A stretch of DNA of 64,000 nucleotides from Adiantum capillus-veneris (lineage: Eukaryota > Streptophyta > Polypodiopsida > Polypodiales > Pteridaceae), in the NCBI GenBank assembly GCA_014529385.2, contig CM043958.1, positions 151,452,793 through 151,516,792 on the forward strand. The letters run 5' to 3'. This document shows, piece by piece, positions 1-12,243 of this stretch; the first letter of the stretch is position 1, and every line of letters starts with the position of its first letter. The position numbers and the translations under genes are program-made. Below the pieces are notes generated by a model that ran no database searches, was not told the DNA's origin, and worked only from the letters and a program-made list of their open reading frames with translations.

Positions 1-360
1 AACTTGCACTTCCAAATGTGGGCTTCTTCTGGATTTATCTAGGTAAATGCGCATTCTTTGTTTTTGAAGCAAATTGTTTGTGAAATCTGTCCCAACCATT
101 GCGATAGTTATCCTTTTTTGCACCTGGATATATCTAGTAGATAAATGTGCATTCTTTGTGTTTGAAACAATTGTTTGTGCGAAACCTCTCTCAATTATCA
201 AGATGGTTATTTTATCTTGTTTTTGATTTGTAGGAGTGACTTGGGCTTCTTCTTGATTTATCTAAATAAATGTGTACTATTTGTTTTTGAAGGAAATTGT
301 TTGTGCGAAATCTATCGCAAACATCAAGATGGTTATTTTGATTTTGATTGCTACAAGTGA
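1..360. repeat. Imperfect tandem repeat, about 118-bp unit, three copies, in clathrin intron
   Basis: Three diverged copies of a unit containing GGATTTATCTA...AATGTGCATTCTTTG...GAAACAATTGTTTGTGCGAAA and ending near ATCAAGATGGTTATTTT lie head to tail. They sit upstream of the first recognisable clathrin exon and so are probably intronic. No function is visible. Confidence 0.7.
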
Positions 361-1219
361 TTTTTTGTGTAACATGTTACATTTTTTGTGATGTGCATGC
401 CGAAGTCTTCTGTGTCATCAGATTTCGCATTTCTGCAATTGACAGGCTAAGGTTAATGTCTCCTATATTTGTGTACTGCAAGATGGACTTACGATTAACT
501 GGCTGCTTTCTGACTGTACAGTTGTTTGGCATGGTATAGGACTTCTTTTTTCGCGGCGCAGGGGGTTGGGTTGGGGGGGGGGGGGGTGGGGTGCTATTTC
601 CTGTGGCCAAGGAGTTCAGGACTGGCATGAGTAACGAGAAATTTTCTGCATGTGATAGACTACCTTTACGGGCTGGAAAAGCAACTTTTAGCTCCTATTG
701 AAATGAGATGCTTCTTAGACCATTATCCTCCATAGTGGTAGATCCTTCTAGTTACAGTTCAGGATTTGTTTTCTATGCGCTTAGAAATATTTTGAATTTG
801 GCAGAGGTATGGCTATCGTTTAGATGTCTAATTGGAACAGGACCACGCTAAGCTCTGAAGAGAGGAACCAGGCTGTTGATTAAATGTTCCTTTTCTTTTT
901 TGTGATTTGTTTTTCAAATTTTTTGACCTATTTAGCTCTTAGGGAGACATCATGGATCATTTGACCTCAGGCACGCCCTATTATTTTCTGGTGTTGAGGT
1001 GAGCTGTCCGTTTTACGAGAGATCAAGATCTATTTAGCTCTGAGATATTTGTACTGGTTTCTTGACCTATGTAGCTGTCAAGGGGGAGGGCACTTTCCGT
1101 TTGACCTAAGGCCCATCCTTGTGTTCTCTGTCCCTGGATGTGAACTCTCACACCTGTTAAACTTTAATGGGTCTTCATTGCTCTTGCTGGTGTAACCCAT
1201 GCTAATACCTGTGTTGCAG
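361..1219. other. Intron of clathrin heavy chain gene
   Basis: No clathrin-like coding sequence was seen here. The stretch contains a G-rich run at about 566-591 (GGGGTTGGGTT followed by 13 G). It ends in a good acceptor (TGTTGCAG) at 1219. The preceding exon lies outside the window. Confidence 0.6.
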
Positions 1220-4200
1220 CACTACACAGAGCTAACAGACATCAAGAGAGTCATCATCAACACACATGCAATTGAGCCACAGGTGAGGTCTAGTTGCATT
1301 TTTGAAGTTGACAAAGGGAAAGCTCTAGATTAAACCACTGTGCTAATGTTGTAATGGGAACAGTCTCTGGTGGAGTTTTTTGGAACATTATCAAGGGATT
1401 GGGCACTTGAGTGCATGAAAGAGCTTCTGTTGGTCAATATGCGAGGCAATTTGCAGATTATTGTGCAGGTAAGGATGCATGCCTTACGTGTTGGCTAGTT
1501 TTGTCTGTTGTATGAATCTGCTGAAATACTTACGTTTGCAACAGGTTGCCAAAGAATACTCAGAACAGTTGGGGGTTGATTCCTGTGTCAAACTATTTGA
1601 GCAATTCAAGTCCTACGAGGGGTTGTACTTTTTCCTTGGGGCATACCTAAGCTCAAGGTAGCTGTTTTCTCCATTGTAGCGATGATCAACCTTTTATGAT
1701 TTGTTTGCTTTGCCTGTTCCTGTCTTCTATTTGTTGTGGAGGCTTTTTTGTTTAATCCTGTAGTCTGATCTCATTTTCTCAAAATATCCAGCGAGGATCC
1801 TGAGATACATTTCAAGTATATTGAGGCTGCTGCTAAGACTGGGCAAATTAAGGAGGTTGAAAGGGTAACGCGGGAGTCCAACTTCTATGATGCTGAGAAG
1901 ACTAAGAACTTTCTTATGGAAGCAAAGCTGCCTGATGCACGCCCACTCATCAATGTTTGTGATCGATTTGGTTTTGTTCCTGATCTGACACATTACCTGT
2001 ACTCAAACAACATGCTTCGCTATATCGAAGGTTATGTGCAGAAGGCAAGTTCTGATTGCAAATCACATTCTTTTTTTTGTTCGCTTAGACTTAATGGCTT
2101 TAAGAAGTTGAGTTTGACAATGCTTTCAGGTCAATCCAAGCAATGCCCCTCTTGTTGTGGGGCAGCTGCTAGATGATGACTGTCCGGATGACTTCATCAA
2201 GGGACTTATCCTTTCTGTGCGCTCTTTACTTCCAGTTGAGGGTCTTGTTGAAGAGTGCGAAAAAAGGTATTCTGTATGTTTAACCTTGAGATCTTCTTGA
2301 ATTTGCTTATTATTGTCAATGTCTTGTCTTATCCTTCGCTTTTCTTGGTGATTGTTGACAGAAATCGGTTGAAACTGCTTACACAGTTTTTAGAGCATCT
2401 TGTAAGCGAGGGAAGCCAAGATGTCCATGTCCATAATGCGCTTGGAAAAATTATTATTGATTCAAACAACAACCCTGAGCATTTTCTTACTACAAATCCA
2501 TACTATGATTCCCGAGTTGTGGGCAAATACTGTGAGAAGAGAGATCCAACTCTTGCAGTTGTTGCATACAGACGAGGGCAATGTGATGATGAGCTGGTGA
2601 ATGTTACAAACAAAAACTCACTTTTTAAGCTTCAAGCAAGGTACTTTTCCTTTGTCTTGTGGTGTATCACATTTTTAACTCTTTCTTAGTCTAGTGACAC
2701 CTCGTTTGTATCGTTTTCAGGTACATCGTTGAAAGGATGGAGCCAGATTTGTGGGCTAAAGTGCTGGATCCAGAAAATCCATATAGGCGACAGCTTATTG
2801 ATCAGGTTGTGTCTACAGCTTTGCCAGAAAGTAAGAACCCAGAACAAGTCTCAGCAACAGTTAAAGCTTTCATGACAGCGGATTTGCCTCATGAGCTTAT
2901 TGAGCTTCTTGAAAAAATAGTACTTCAGAATTCTGCATTCAGTGGCAATCCAAATTTGCAAAACTTGCTCATTTTGACGGCCATAAAGGCTGATAGGTCT
3001 CGAGTAATGGATTATGTGAACCGTTTGGATAACTTTGATGGGCCTGCAGTGGGAGAGATAGCTGTTGGCTCAGAGTTGTATGAGGAGGCTTTTGCGATCT
3101 TCAAGAAGTTCAACTTGAATGTGCAAGCTGTTAATGTGCTTCTAGATAATATTCGCAGCATTGAAAGAGCTGTTGAATTTGCCTCTCGTGTCGAGGAGGA
3201 TGAGGTGTGGAGTCAGGTTGCCAAAGCTCAGCTGAAGGAGGGGCTTGTTAGTGATGCCATCGAGTCCTTCATTCGGGCAAATGATGCAACAGAATTCTTA
3301 GACGTGATTCGGGCTGCGGGTCAAGCTGGGGTGTTTGAGGACCTTGTGAAGTATTTGCTGATGGTGAGAAGGAAGGTGAAGGAGCCTAAGGTTGATTCTG
3401 AACTCATTTATGCTTATGCCAAAATAGACAGGTTAGGGGACATTGAGGAGTTCATTCTACAACCAAACGTTGCCAATTTGCAAACTGTGGGTGACCGTCT
3501 TTTTGATGAAGCCCTTTATGAGGCAGCAAAAATAATCTTCACTCACATTTCCAACTGGCCTCGACTGGCCAGTACTTTAGTAAAACTCCACCAATTCCAA
3601 GGTGCAGTTGATGCAGCACGCAAGGCGAACAGCTCAAAGACTTGGAAGGAGGTTTGCTTTGCGTGTGTTGATGCCGAAGAATTTAGGCTAGCGCAGATTT
3701 GTGGTTTAAACATCATCATCCAGGTATTTTTCAACTGTGCAAACTTGCTGTAGCATATCATTTCTGCCATTTGTCTTGTCTATACCCGTCACCCTCGTGT
3801 TCTTTCGCAGGTTGATGACCTGGAGGAAGTGAGCGATTATTATCAAAACAGAGGTCGTTTTGATGAGCTCATTACCCTGATGGAGAGTGGTCTTGGCTTG
3901 GAAAGGGCCCACATGGGTATCTTTACTGAGCTTGGGAGCCTTTACGCACGCTATCGGGCAGAGAAGCTGATGGAACATTTAAAACTTTTCTCTACCCGAA
4001 TAAATATTCCTAAGCTAATCCGTGTCTGTGATGAGCAACAACACTGGAAGGAGCTGACATATCTTTACATACAATATGACGAGTTTGACAATGCTGCTAC
4101 CACTATAATGAACCATTCTCCTGAGGCTTGGGATCACATGCAGTTCAAGGATGTGGCTGTGAAGGTGGCTAATGTGGAGCTGTATTACAAGGCAGTGCAC

Positions 4201-5353
4201 TTTTACCTTCAAGAGCATCCTGATCTAATCAATGATCTTTTGAATGTTTTGGCTCCGAGAGTCGACCATACTAGAGTTGTCGACATTATGAGAAAGGTAT
4301 GATTGTCCTTTGGATCTGTGGGTGTGGGGTTAACTGGTGGATAGTTCAGTATCATTGACTGATCATCCGTCTTGTTTGCATGTTTTCAGGCTGGACATTT
4401 ACCGCTTGTGAAGCCTTACATGGTGGCTGTCCAAAGTACGAATAATGCTGCTGTTAATGATGCTTTGAATGCATTATACATTGAAGAAGAGGACTATGAG
4501 CGGCTGAGAGAGTCGATTGACATGCATGACAATTTTGATCAGATTTCGTTGGCCCAGAAGGTTTAATTTTGATTTTTGACAGCTTCACTGTTTACTTTGT
4601 CAGGTCATCCATGTTTTTTACTGTAGCTGTTAAAGTAGAATTAGCTAGTCGTTATCTGTCAAGGGTGTTGTTGAACTCTGAAGGTTATTCACTGTGCTCC
4701 CTTTCACAAGAGAATGTTAGGATAGGATAAATATGTGTATCTCGTAACAGGTAGAGAAACACGAGCTTCTTGAGTTCCGGCGGATTGCTGCTCTTATTTA
4801 CAAGAAAGCTGGAAGGTGGAGGCAGTCAGTTGCTTTGTCAAAGAAGGACAACCTGTACAAAGATGCTATGGAGACATGCTCACAATCTGGGGATCGTGAC
4901 CTTGCGGAGGAGCTTTTAACTTTCTTTGTAGAACAGGTGCAGAGTCCGGAGCTCTCTTTATCTCTGATAATACGAAAGTTTGAGGAGAAAGAGTTGAAAT
5001 GTGTCTTTGACACTTCATTGTTTTGCAGGGAAAGAAAGAGTGCTTTGCATCCTGTCTGTTTACTTGTTATGATTTGATTCGAGCTGATGTTGCCCTGGAG
5101 CTTGCATGGATGAACAACATTCTTGATTTTGTGTTCCCATATTTCATGCAGGTCAGTGTCCAGGGTGATCTGTTTGTGGAGCAGAGGGCTTATGGGGTGT
5201 GATTGTTAGCTGATAAGTTTGTTTTCTTGTGTTTCTGGGGCAGTTCTTGAGAGAATATACAAGTAAAGTTGATGACCTCGTCAAGGATAAACTGAAAGCC
5301 CAAGAAGAGGAAAAATCCAAGGAAGCTGAGGAGAAGGAGCTGGTTGCTCAGCA

Positions 5354-5391
<38 letters not shown>

Positions 5392-5451
5392 CACACACAT
5401 GTACATGGTTTTGTCTCATAGGCCGAGCTCGGCCTCTAGAAGACGTCAATA

Positions 5452-5498
<47 letters not shown>

Positions 5499-5803
5499 TC
5501 AACTCCAAATTCCAACTCTCACTTTGTCACTCTCCTCAACTCTCATTCTCACTCTCACCCTCACTTTCGTCTTCACGTGTTATCATGTTCCGGCTGTTTG
5601 TGCAGGATATGTTTGCACTTTTGACGAAGTTATGGATGTTTGTGCAGAATATGTATGCTCAATTATTGCCACTTGCACTACCTGCTCCACCGATGCCTGG
5701 TATGGGTGGTGGGTATGATCCCGGATTTGTTGGAGGAATGCCAGGGATGCCTGGGATGCCTGGCATGCCGGCGTATGGAATGCCACCCATGGCTGGATAT
5801 TGA
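1220..5803 (+). CDS. CHC: Clathrin heavy chain, C-terminal two thirds (13 exons, 5' part outside window)
   Basis: Clathrin heavy chain is the leg subunit of the triskelion that coats endocytic and trans-Golgi vesicles; it binds light chains and trimerises through its C-terminus. Exons: 1220-1282, 1364-1468, 1545-1657, 1792-2044, 2130-2266, 2362-2640, 2721-3723, 3811-4296, 4390-4560, 4751-4936, 5029-5151, 5244-5354, 5648-5803 (TGA). They sum to 3,186 nt, exactly 1,062 codons, with no internal stop. Diagnostic stretches include [27 protein letters not shown]-like joins, [24 protein letters not shown]-like and [19 protein letters not shown]. Most of the sequence is clathrin heavy-chain repeats (alpha-zigzag leg). 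The end, [20 protein letters not shown] followed by a Met/Pro/Gly-rich tail, is the typical plant C-terminus. About 640 N-terminal residues (beta-propeller, linker) are upstream of the window. The gene looks functional. Confidence 0.96.
2045..2129 (+). other. GC-AG intron in clathrin gene
   Basis: The exon ends CAGAAG and the intron starts GCAAGT, ending in TTTCAG before GTCAATCC. Protein conservation (VQK joined to [10 protein letters not shown]) fixes the junction, so the donor is GC rather than GT. The remaining donor consensus is otherwise strong. Confidence 0.8.
5355..5647 (+). other. Last clathrin intron, probable GC donor, holding two (CT)n arrays
   Basis: Conserved protein sequence (VAQQ joined to NMYAQ) places the donor at CAGCAG|GCATCT and the acceptor at TTTGTGCAG. 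A canonical GT 12 nt upstream (CTG|GTTGCT) is also in phase and would delete VAQQ. (CT)n arrays at 5358-5390 and 5455-5493 lie inside the intron, the first starting almost at the donor. Confidence 0.65.
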
Positions 5804-8420
5804 TTTTGTACCATTCAACATCTCTATGGGTTTTAAGGAGGCGGCGAAAAATGCACTCACCGATGTGTTCTTTCCAGCCATTGGACAGCTGCCATGTGAT
5901 TATCGCTTATGCCAGAAGGGACTGTGCAGTTGGTGTCAGCATTCATGATGTGAGTGATCATTATTATTTTTTGTAGATGGTGCTAGATTCCCCGATCCAA
6001 TTATTTGTTGGAATAAGCCATGGAGTCATGGCTAATATCCCAGAAACATCCTTACGAGGATTCTGCGGCATGAGTTCTTGCTACAACAATGAAGAGTTTG
6101 TACATGCATATTAAACAGCGGAGGTTTGTAACTTGTGATATGAAGCAAGAGGTGGGTCTGATCGTTAATGTCCAGCTTCTTCTGCAGTCGAAGTAATGCC
6201 ATTTATATAGGTGCCTTAGTAGGCTGTGCTTCTTTCCTTCTGAGGAGCGTGCAGATATTTGTGGCTACGGTTTGTCAATAGTCATGTATGAATGTGCAAA
6301 TGAACAGAATGCTAGAGTGCTGTTGGTTTGGTTGATGTTGTTATGTACGGAGAGACACAACAGAAAGAAAACCATTTGCCAGTGTTGTAGCTCGCCTCCT
6401 TAAGTTGAGCCACCTCACTTTTTACGCTTCACCTGGTTAGGTTTACTATGTGAGCGGACAAGGGTAAGGTTAAAAAGTTTGAAGGTGGGAAAGCCGTTGA
6501 TTGATTTCAAAAGGTATCTCTCGCACATAGACATAGATGAATATACATGTTCTCGGTCTATATATGTATATGTAACATGCATGTAAATAATGAACGTGCA
6601 CGTGCACTTGTGTGTGTGTGTGTCTGTGTGTGTGTAGGTGATGGTGGTGCGAGTCCTCTTCCTGTCGCTGTTGCTTTTTTTCAACCTTCGTACATTACGG
6701 TACTTTTTGAATTAAAGTAACCTTGTAAATTTAACTTTTTTCACCTTCACTGTTGCAATAACTTAGCAAGGTGTACAAAGTCTTTCCCTGTGAGTGTTGG
6801 TCTGGAGGTGAGTTTCTTTCGCCTTTGCAGTGTAATTGTATGATCGGTTTTTTCTTTAGTTGCTTGGAAGAGTGTGTGCCTTCAGGTGAGTGCAAGTCTG
6901 TGTGTGGCTTCTCCTGCACCTTCAGATCAGCGCATTTCTGTGCTTGGAAAACAAAACTAATGGAGAATTAAAGCTCAAATGATATGCGTTTTGCCAAAGA
7001 ATATTTTTTGAGGGATGGGTTTAGTTATAACCCATGTTTGAGGCTCAAATTCCTTTTGGTTTTGTTATGAAATATGTTTTTTTGGGGGTTTATGATGGAA
7101 ATGTCCCTGTTCTATATCACCTGGATGGCATGCTCTCCTGTGGCCTCGCACTAAAGATTATCAAAGTTTGTTTAACATTAGTGTCTTGCTTGGGCGGAGG
7201 TTGTAGAATATCGGTTTATGGCAACAATATAGGCGGATACATTTGCCTCTGTTGTGGGCTGTACAATCAGGAAAGCTGGTATCCTTATTTCAACTCAAAC
7301 AGATACTCTACTACACTGCATTTTGGGATACAGACGTGCCTACTCCAATGATGTTAAATAAGTTCTGTTGAATAAGTTCATACGTCACTCTAGATGGTAT
7401 GCTACCAACATGTTATCCACACCATGAGTTGGAACTTTTGGTCAGCCTTTGTGCTTTATTGCACTCAGAATTATATTTCATGATCTTGTGATCCTTGTTC
7501 ATAGCATTGCCTCTCCTGTTTATGTTCATATCTTTATTACTTGGCTTGGTACACATTTCAAATGCAAGACCTGATTGATGATTATGAAAAATGGTACACG
7601 GATTGTAATTGAGAGCATATGCAAGTTTCCTGTTAAGAGGTCTTTGAAATAGCTGATAATTGGGTACGTACGCATTTGGATTCAAATTACTTTTGTCATG
7701 CAAAAGGCTTTTTGACAGTTCATGATCGGGAAGTAAATTCGTTTAATGGCAAGCATGGGCTAGTCGTCACGTTTTCATGGATGAAGAATTTTAGTTGAAA
7801 TAGTTTTTGAAAGGAGAGTGTTATTCTTGACATTGAGTGTCTATGAAACATGCTTAGCCTTCAGTTTTTAGTACAATTTCGGGGTTATTGTACATTGTGC
7901 ATGATGAGCAAAGCTTGGAAATTGTTGCAAAACACACATGGAGCGGAGAGTAGAGATGAAGAGGAAACCTCTGAGTGGAGAGTAGAGATGAAGAGGATAC
8001 CACTGAGTAGAGCAAGCGGGAGAGAGATGAGTCAGAGAATTGAGCATGGAAATTTTTTTTTATCGTATTAATACATTATAAATTTGGTTTTGTTGGGGAT
8101 CGCTTTGGTTTGGTGGTCTTTTAGACTAGTGACTGCAAATGTTTACCTCTGGGCTTATCCTTGGGGCTTTGTTGGATAGCTAGGTTTGGTAAAGACTTGT
8201 GGATTTCCTATTGTGCATATTGACTTTGGCTTGGATCTAAAGGGTTGAATGGGATTGTTCAGGTTGCTCTGCCTTGGCCTCTTTACTTCGATTAGCCTTT
8301 TGACATATTAATAATATGTTGTTTAGAGTTGTGTTGTTTACCAATTTTATATGAATAAATTTTTTTTAATGAATCAAAAGAAGAAAAGACAAATCTGTTT
8401 AAGGCAGAATTTGAAGTAGT
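5804..8420. other. Clathrin 3' flank and intergenic DNA
   Basis: The 3' UTR presumably occupies the first few hundred bases. The rest is AT-rich with a GT-rich stretch near 6607-6636. The small ORFs here show no recognisable domains, and no gene is supported. Confidence 0.5.
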
Positions 8421-8423
8421 TTG

Positions 8424-8522
8424 ATGATGAAAAACCTATCTGGTCTTGAAGTTTAAGTTAAAAACCTATCCTACTTTAAAATTTGAGGATGAAAAACCTA
8501 TTGGACCTAAAATTTAAGAGAC
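8424..8522. repeat. Degenerate 38-40 bp tandem repeat
   Basis: Three diverged copies of a unit built on AAAAACCTAT...(T)AAA(A)TTTAAG lie in AT-rich DNA. There is no coding potential. Confidence 0.5.
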
Positions 8523-10285
8523 AAAAGTATTTGATTTCAGACTTATCATCAAACTTATTTGACGAAAATTTATTTTTTCTCAAAAGAACGGATTTTTCTC
8601 AAAAGAATGCACATTGAATGTTGGATGCTCATCAACAGGTGATGGCGTTTTGATGAAAACCAAGATGGTTCACAAAAGCCAAAAGAAGAAAAGTTATTGG
8701 AAACATTGAGGAAGTTATTGTATCTTGGTCTCCTACTTTATTCACACAACTTCGTTTCCATTTGGAACTCTTAAGGTTTGCACTAAAATAGGATAGTAGT
8801 TAGTCTAATTATGTTTAAGTGTTGACATAAATAACAATCGATACTCTTTGATACTTGTTATACGTATCCAAGGCTACCAAAATATCTTGTTCTGTTTACA
8901 TGGATGTAGGTGAGGATCCTATGTGACCTTGAATATGAGGAGCGAGTTCATCTGTAAATGTGGCTATTTATTGTTGTGATGTATATAGTAGTTTGAGTGA
9001 GCATTCATTCTAACTAAAGAATACACAAATACTTCAAATACAAAAATCTTTTCAAGCATATACTTTCTTGTTGTTTAGAGCCGATTGTCTTTTAACGAGT
9101 TACCATAGGTAGAGCGAGATTTCTCGAGCAAACTAAAACCCGAGCAAGAGAGAACCAAAAGCGAGTGCACGAAAGAAGACTACATGTCTTGAACTCTATT
9201 GACACAATTGACATCACAATTGGCTTTGGGTGAGAGTTCTGACGTTTTTGAATGGTGGGGTAATTGGGGTTGGATCCTTGCAATGCAAAATAGAGGGGGG
9301 AGGAATTGCACGTGGAGAAGGGGCTTCCTACTACCTCTTGCGCCCTCTAAGCAACACAGCATAGGCCGTAGGACGAGGAGGGAAAGAGGAGAGTGATGGG
9401 GAAGCTGTACAAAGCACATGACAATGGCAACGTTAATGTGGGTCTCTGGAATCTGTGGGTGCTCTAGCGTGCTTTTGGGTTGTATTTTAGGGCATCACCT
9501 CCTACACCAAGGACCACACCCCAGTGTGCAGTCCACTATGAACAACGTTGGGGATTTTTTTTTTCAAAACTTGACAATATTTCTCACGGGTCCTATGTTT
9601 TTTAATCGTTAGATTTCAAACTTGCCTTTAACAAAATAAAAAAATTTACAGGAAGGACGTGCAGTCCAATAGTAGTCGTGTGTTAAGCTAAAAACCCCTT
9701 TCTCAAAGGAGTGGTGGAACGCTCCCGTCAAAAAGGGTAACTTTTCCTACTTTAAGTGTAGCTACAAACATAGGGCCCATGGAAAATAGCTATAGAGAAA
9801 AAAAATTAGTATTAGAACGCAAGGGTAGATGCACACTAACAAAAACAAAACGGTTTTGAAAAATTTTCTAATACAAAAGAGCTCTTCATTCTCTTAGTTT
9901 TTCTATTTTGTTCAACATCATAACATTGACACATAGCTAGGTTTGGTATGTGCGCAAGATTGCTACCTCTACTAATAGGGCGAGTAATTCACAAGAAGAC
10001 GTCATTCCTCCCACTATTATTAAAACATTGTGAAGTATGGCAACATCACGTGCTTCTATTGTCTTGTCTTTGCTCAACTAGCTAGGCGTGAAATTCAAGG
10101 CAAAGGGAATATTATCCTTTGTAGTCCCCACACACCAATGTGCCTAGCTAAGTTTGCAAACTATAGGCAATCCAATAGAATCTATAGATGTAGAATTTTT
10201 TTGGAGAAACTAAGGAAAAAGGACTTTTCCCCAAAGGAAAACTTTCTAATATCCATTAGAGAACGAGATATGGTCTGGATGTAGT
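8523..10285. other. Intergenic DNA, no gene recognised
   Basis: AT-rich sequence with only short ORFs lacking recognisable domains. The stretch at about 8846-8920 resembles 21190-21265 (shared AAGGCTA...GTGAGGA pattern), so part of it is probably old dispersed repeat DNA. Confidence 0.4.
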
Positions 10286-10360
10286 GTGGATGTTCGTGTA
10301 GGAAAGGAAATATCAAATTCTGTAGTTGATCCATTAGGAGTACCTATTGATGGAAAAGGT
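10286..10360 (+). pseudogene. Short fragment resembling ATP synthase alpha subunit (mitochondrial atp1-like)
   Basis: The reading frame gives VDVRVGKEISNSVVDPLGVP followed by IDGKG. This matches the well-known F1-alpha segment between the N-terminal barrel and the nucleotide-binding domain (VDV.VG....VVD.LGVPIDGKG). The similarity stops at GKG; the rest of the frame to 10519 is not atp1-like, and no Walker A motif follows. It is most likely a transferred organelle-DNA scrap or the relic of an exon. A chance match over 25 residues is less likely but not excluded. Confidence 0.4.
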
Positions 10361-10948
10361 TGGGCAATTTTAGCTCATATGCGGTCAAAAGACGCATATA
10401 TGGCTAGAGTGTTAGTCTCTCACCTATCTATGTGTGACTGCGAAGCTCCCACAATCTTAGGATGGTGCTATCTAAGTGCGTCTATCGCACCAGTTGATAT
10501 TGTGAAATGTGGTGAATAAAATGGAGTCACTTTGCATATCTCCTTTGTTTCATGCTAGAGCTCGAGTTGGAGGAAGAGGCATCTGTACTATGTAATTCTA
10601 AACTTCTTATGTTTTTGTCACTTCCGAAGGTCATGGCTGCTAATAAAAAGGGTCCAATGTTTACTGTCTTTTTGCATATACACCGTGAATACACACGGTA
10701 ATTGGCCTCCACATCATTGTCACCATCATTGCACCTGTTTGTGAGAACCAAAGTAACGCAAACTTCATCAACCCTAGATATCATTCCAAAACCACAATAG
10801 TGCTATCACCCACTGTCGAGTTCTTCAAAGCTCACTATGTTGAGATTGTGTTATCACGATCATTGTGGGAATGAGTGGAATGAGTGGATGAGCATACATC
10901 GAGGCAAGTCGTCGACCCGCTGTTGTGCTGCTTTCAGTGTTATGTTGG

Positions 10949-10950
<2 letters not shown>

Positions 10951-10991
<41 letters not shown>

Positions 10992-11160
10992 TTAGTCACC
11001 CCTTTTGAGAAGTTTCTACTCACATGTACACATTGGCATCCATTGTATATAATAAAGTGGTCATTGGTCTCTATCATTAGTCACCCCTTTTGAGAAGTTT
11101 CTACTCACATGCACGCATTACACATTGGCATCCATTATATATAATAAACTGGCCATTGGT

Positions 11161-11219
<59 letters not shown>
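10951..11219. repeat. (CT)n - two tandem 85-90 bp copies - (AG)n structure
   Basis: (CT)n at 10951-10987 is followed by two near-identical copies of a unit starting TCATTAGTCACCCCTTTTGA (10989-11074, 11075-11163), then (GA)n at 11165-11219. The flanking CT and GA arrays are complementary, so the block could fold back with the duplicated unit as the loop. Confidence 0.85.
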
Positions 11220-11221
<2 letters not shown>

Positions 11222-11788
11222 CTTGATCAACTTTAACAAGAAGCCTTGCAACCGCCGAAGCAATCACAGGAGCAGGCCAACACTTTGGATGCAGCAAATC
11301 CACCTCTCCTCCTCCTCCTCCTCCATCTCCGCCTCCACAGCCACCACCGTCGCTACCTTCTCCCCAGCTCATATGCATGTTGACTTCTGAGCCTCGTTGG
11401 CGCCCACCACGTACACACACACACTCACACAACAAACACACACACATGTAGTTGCATCTGCAATCGAACATCAATGGAGTACATCGCAATGCTCCATTTA
11501 CTAAGCAACGTCTACGTAAAGGATGTACGGGCCATGGCTTGACCAGTAGGGGAGTTTTTTTTCCACACATAGAGATCACGCTACAGGACTGGGACAGGAG
11601 GCGCGACAGGAAATTTTCGGCTAGGCCAGAAGGGGGTCTGTTTCCAGGGTTCTTTTGGCAACCGTTGTGATACTAACGGTTGCGGCTGCTGGCCAGCTTG
11701 GACTCCGTAACTGCCATGATTGACGGGCGCTCCGTCAAGTTGGCGCGGTTCTCTCTCTCTCTCTCTCTCTAACACACCACTCTCCTCG
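11220..11788. other. Low-complexity intergenic DNA
   Basis: Contains a CTC-rich stretch near 11306-11330, an ACAC-rich stretch near 11411-11446 and (CT)n at 11751-11770. The long ORFs on either strand here are created by the simple repeats. Confidence 0.5.
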
Positions 11789-11863
11789 ATCTTTACGGTC
11801 TCTTAGGATAGTTTCCTATGAAGTTAAAACTTCTTGTTCTTATCCTCTTCCCCCCCCCCCCCC

Positions 11864-11918
<55 letters not shown>

Positions 11919-11983
11919 CACACCGGCGTACACGTATGAAGGCAGTCCAAGGCCCTGTTCAGTTGAACTGGTTCCCTCCCTCC

Positions 11984-12016
<33 letters not shown>

Positions 12017-12030
12017 CTCTCTCTTTTCCC
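11789..12030. repeat. Poly-C / (CT)n block with a 5' segment shared with element B
   Basis: GATCTTTACGGTCTC at 11789 and the next 60 or so bases resemble 43878-43950 inside retroelement B (both read GATCTTTACGGTCTC...AG.TTCCTA.GA.GTTAAAA). Poly-C (11850-11874), (CT)n (11875-11916) and another CT block (11983-12024) follow. Confidence 0.65.
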
Positions 12031-12042
12031 CCAAAGGCTGCA

Positions 12043-12243
12043 TTAGAGACATTCATGTCTTACATAACACCGAAGAAAATTGGCGGCTTGGCCTACGTCT
12101 GGAGTGTTCTTGACGAGTACAACCTCTTCGAGAGGGATAATGACAAGTCAAGGGATGCCAGCCTTCTTGAACATTTCTTTGGTTTCAATGGCCTGCAGCT
12201 GCTTAAGGATGGATTTTTTGATGTCTTGAGCATTGAGGACTAA
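12043..12243 (+). CDS. Orphan exon-like ORF, unknown protein
   Basis: The frame from about 12043 to the TAA at 12241-12243 encodes about 66 residues of ordinary composition, with motifs FMSYITPKKIGGLAYVWSVL, DEYNLFERD and LLEHFFGFNGLQLLKDGFFD. It is preceded by a long pyrimidine tract and CCCAAAG, so it could be a terminal exon whose acceptor uses the (CT)n run. I do not recognise the family, and no upstream exon was identified. Composition is unlike the surrounding repeats, which favours a real (perhaps displaced) coding exon. Confidence 0.35.
   Translation, partial: LETFMSYITPKKIGGLAYVWSVLDEYNLFERDNDKSRDASLLEHFFGFNGLQLLKDGFFDVLSIED

Noticed and set aside
11118-11579. 153-codon - strand ORF with Gly-rich centre and SLSLSL tail
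   Set aside because: Composed of CTC and GA simple repeats, with no independent coding signal.
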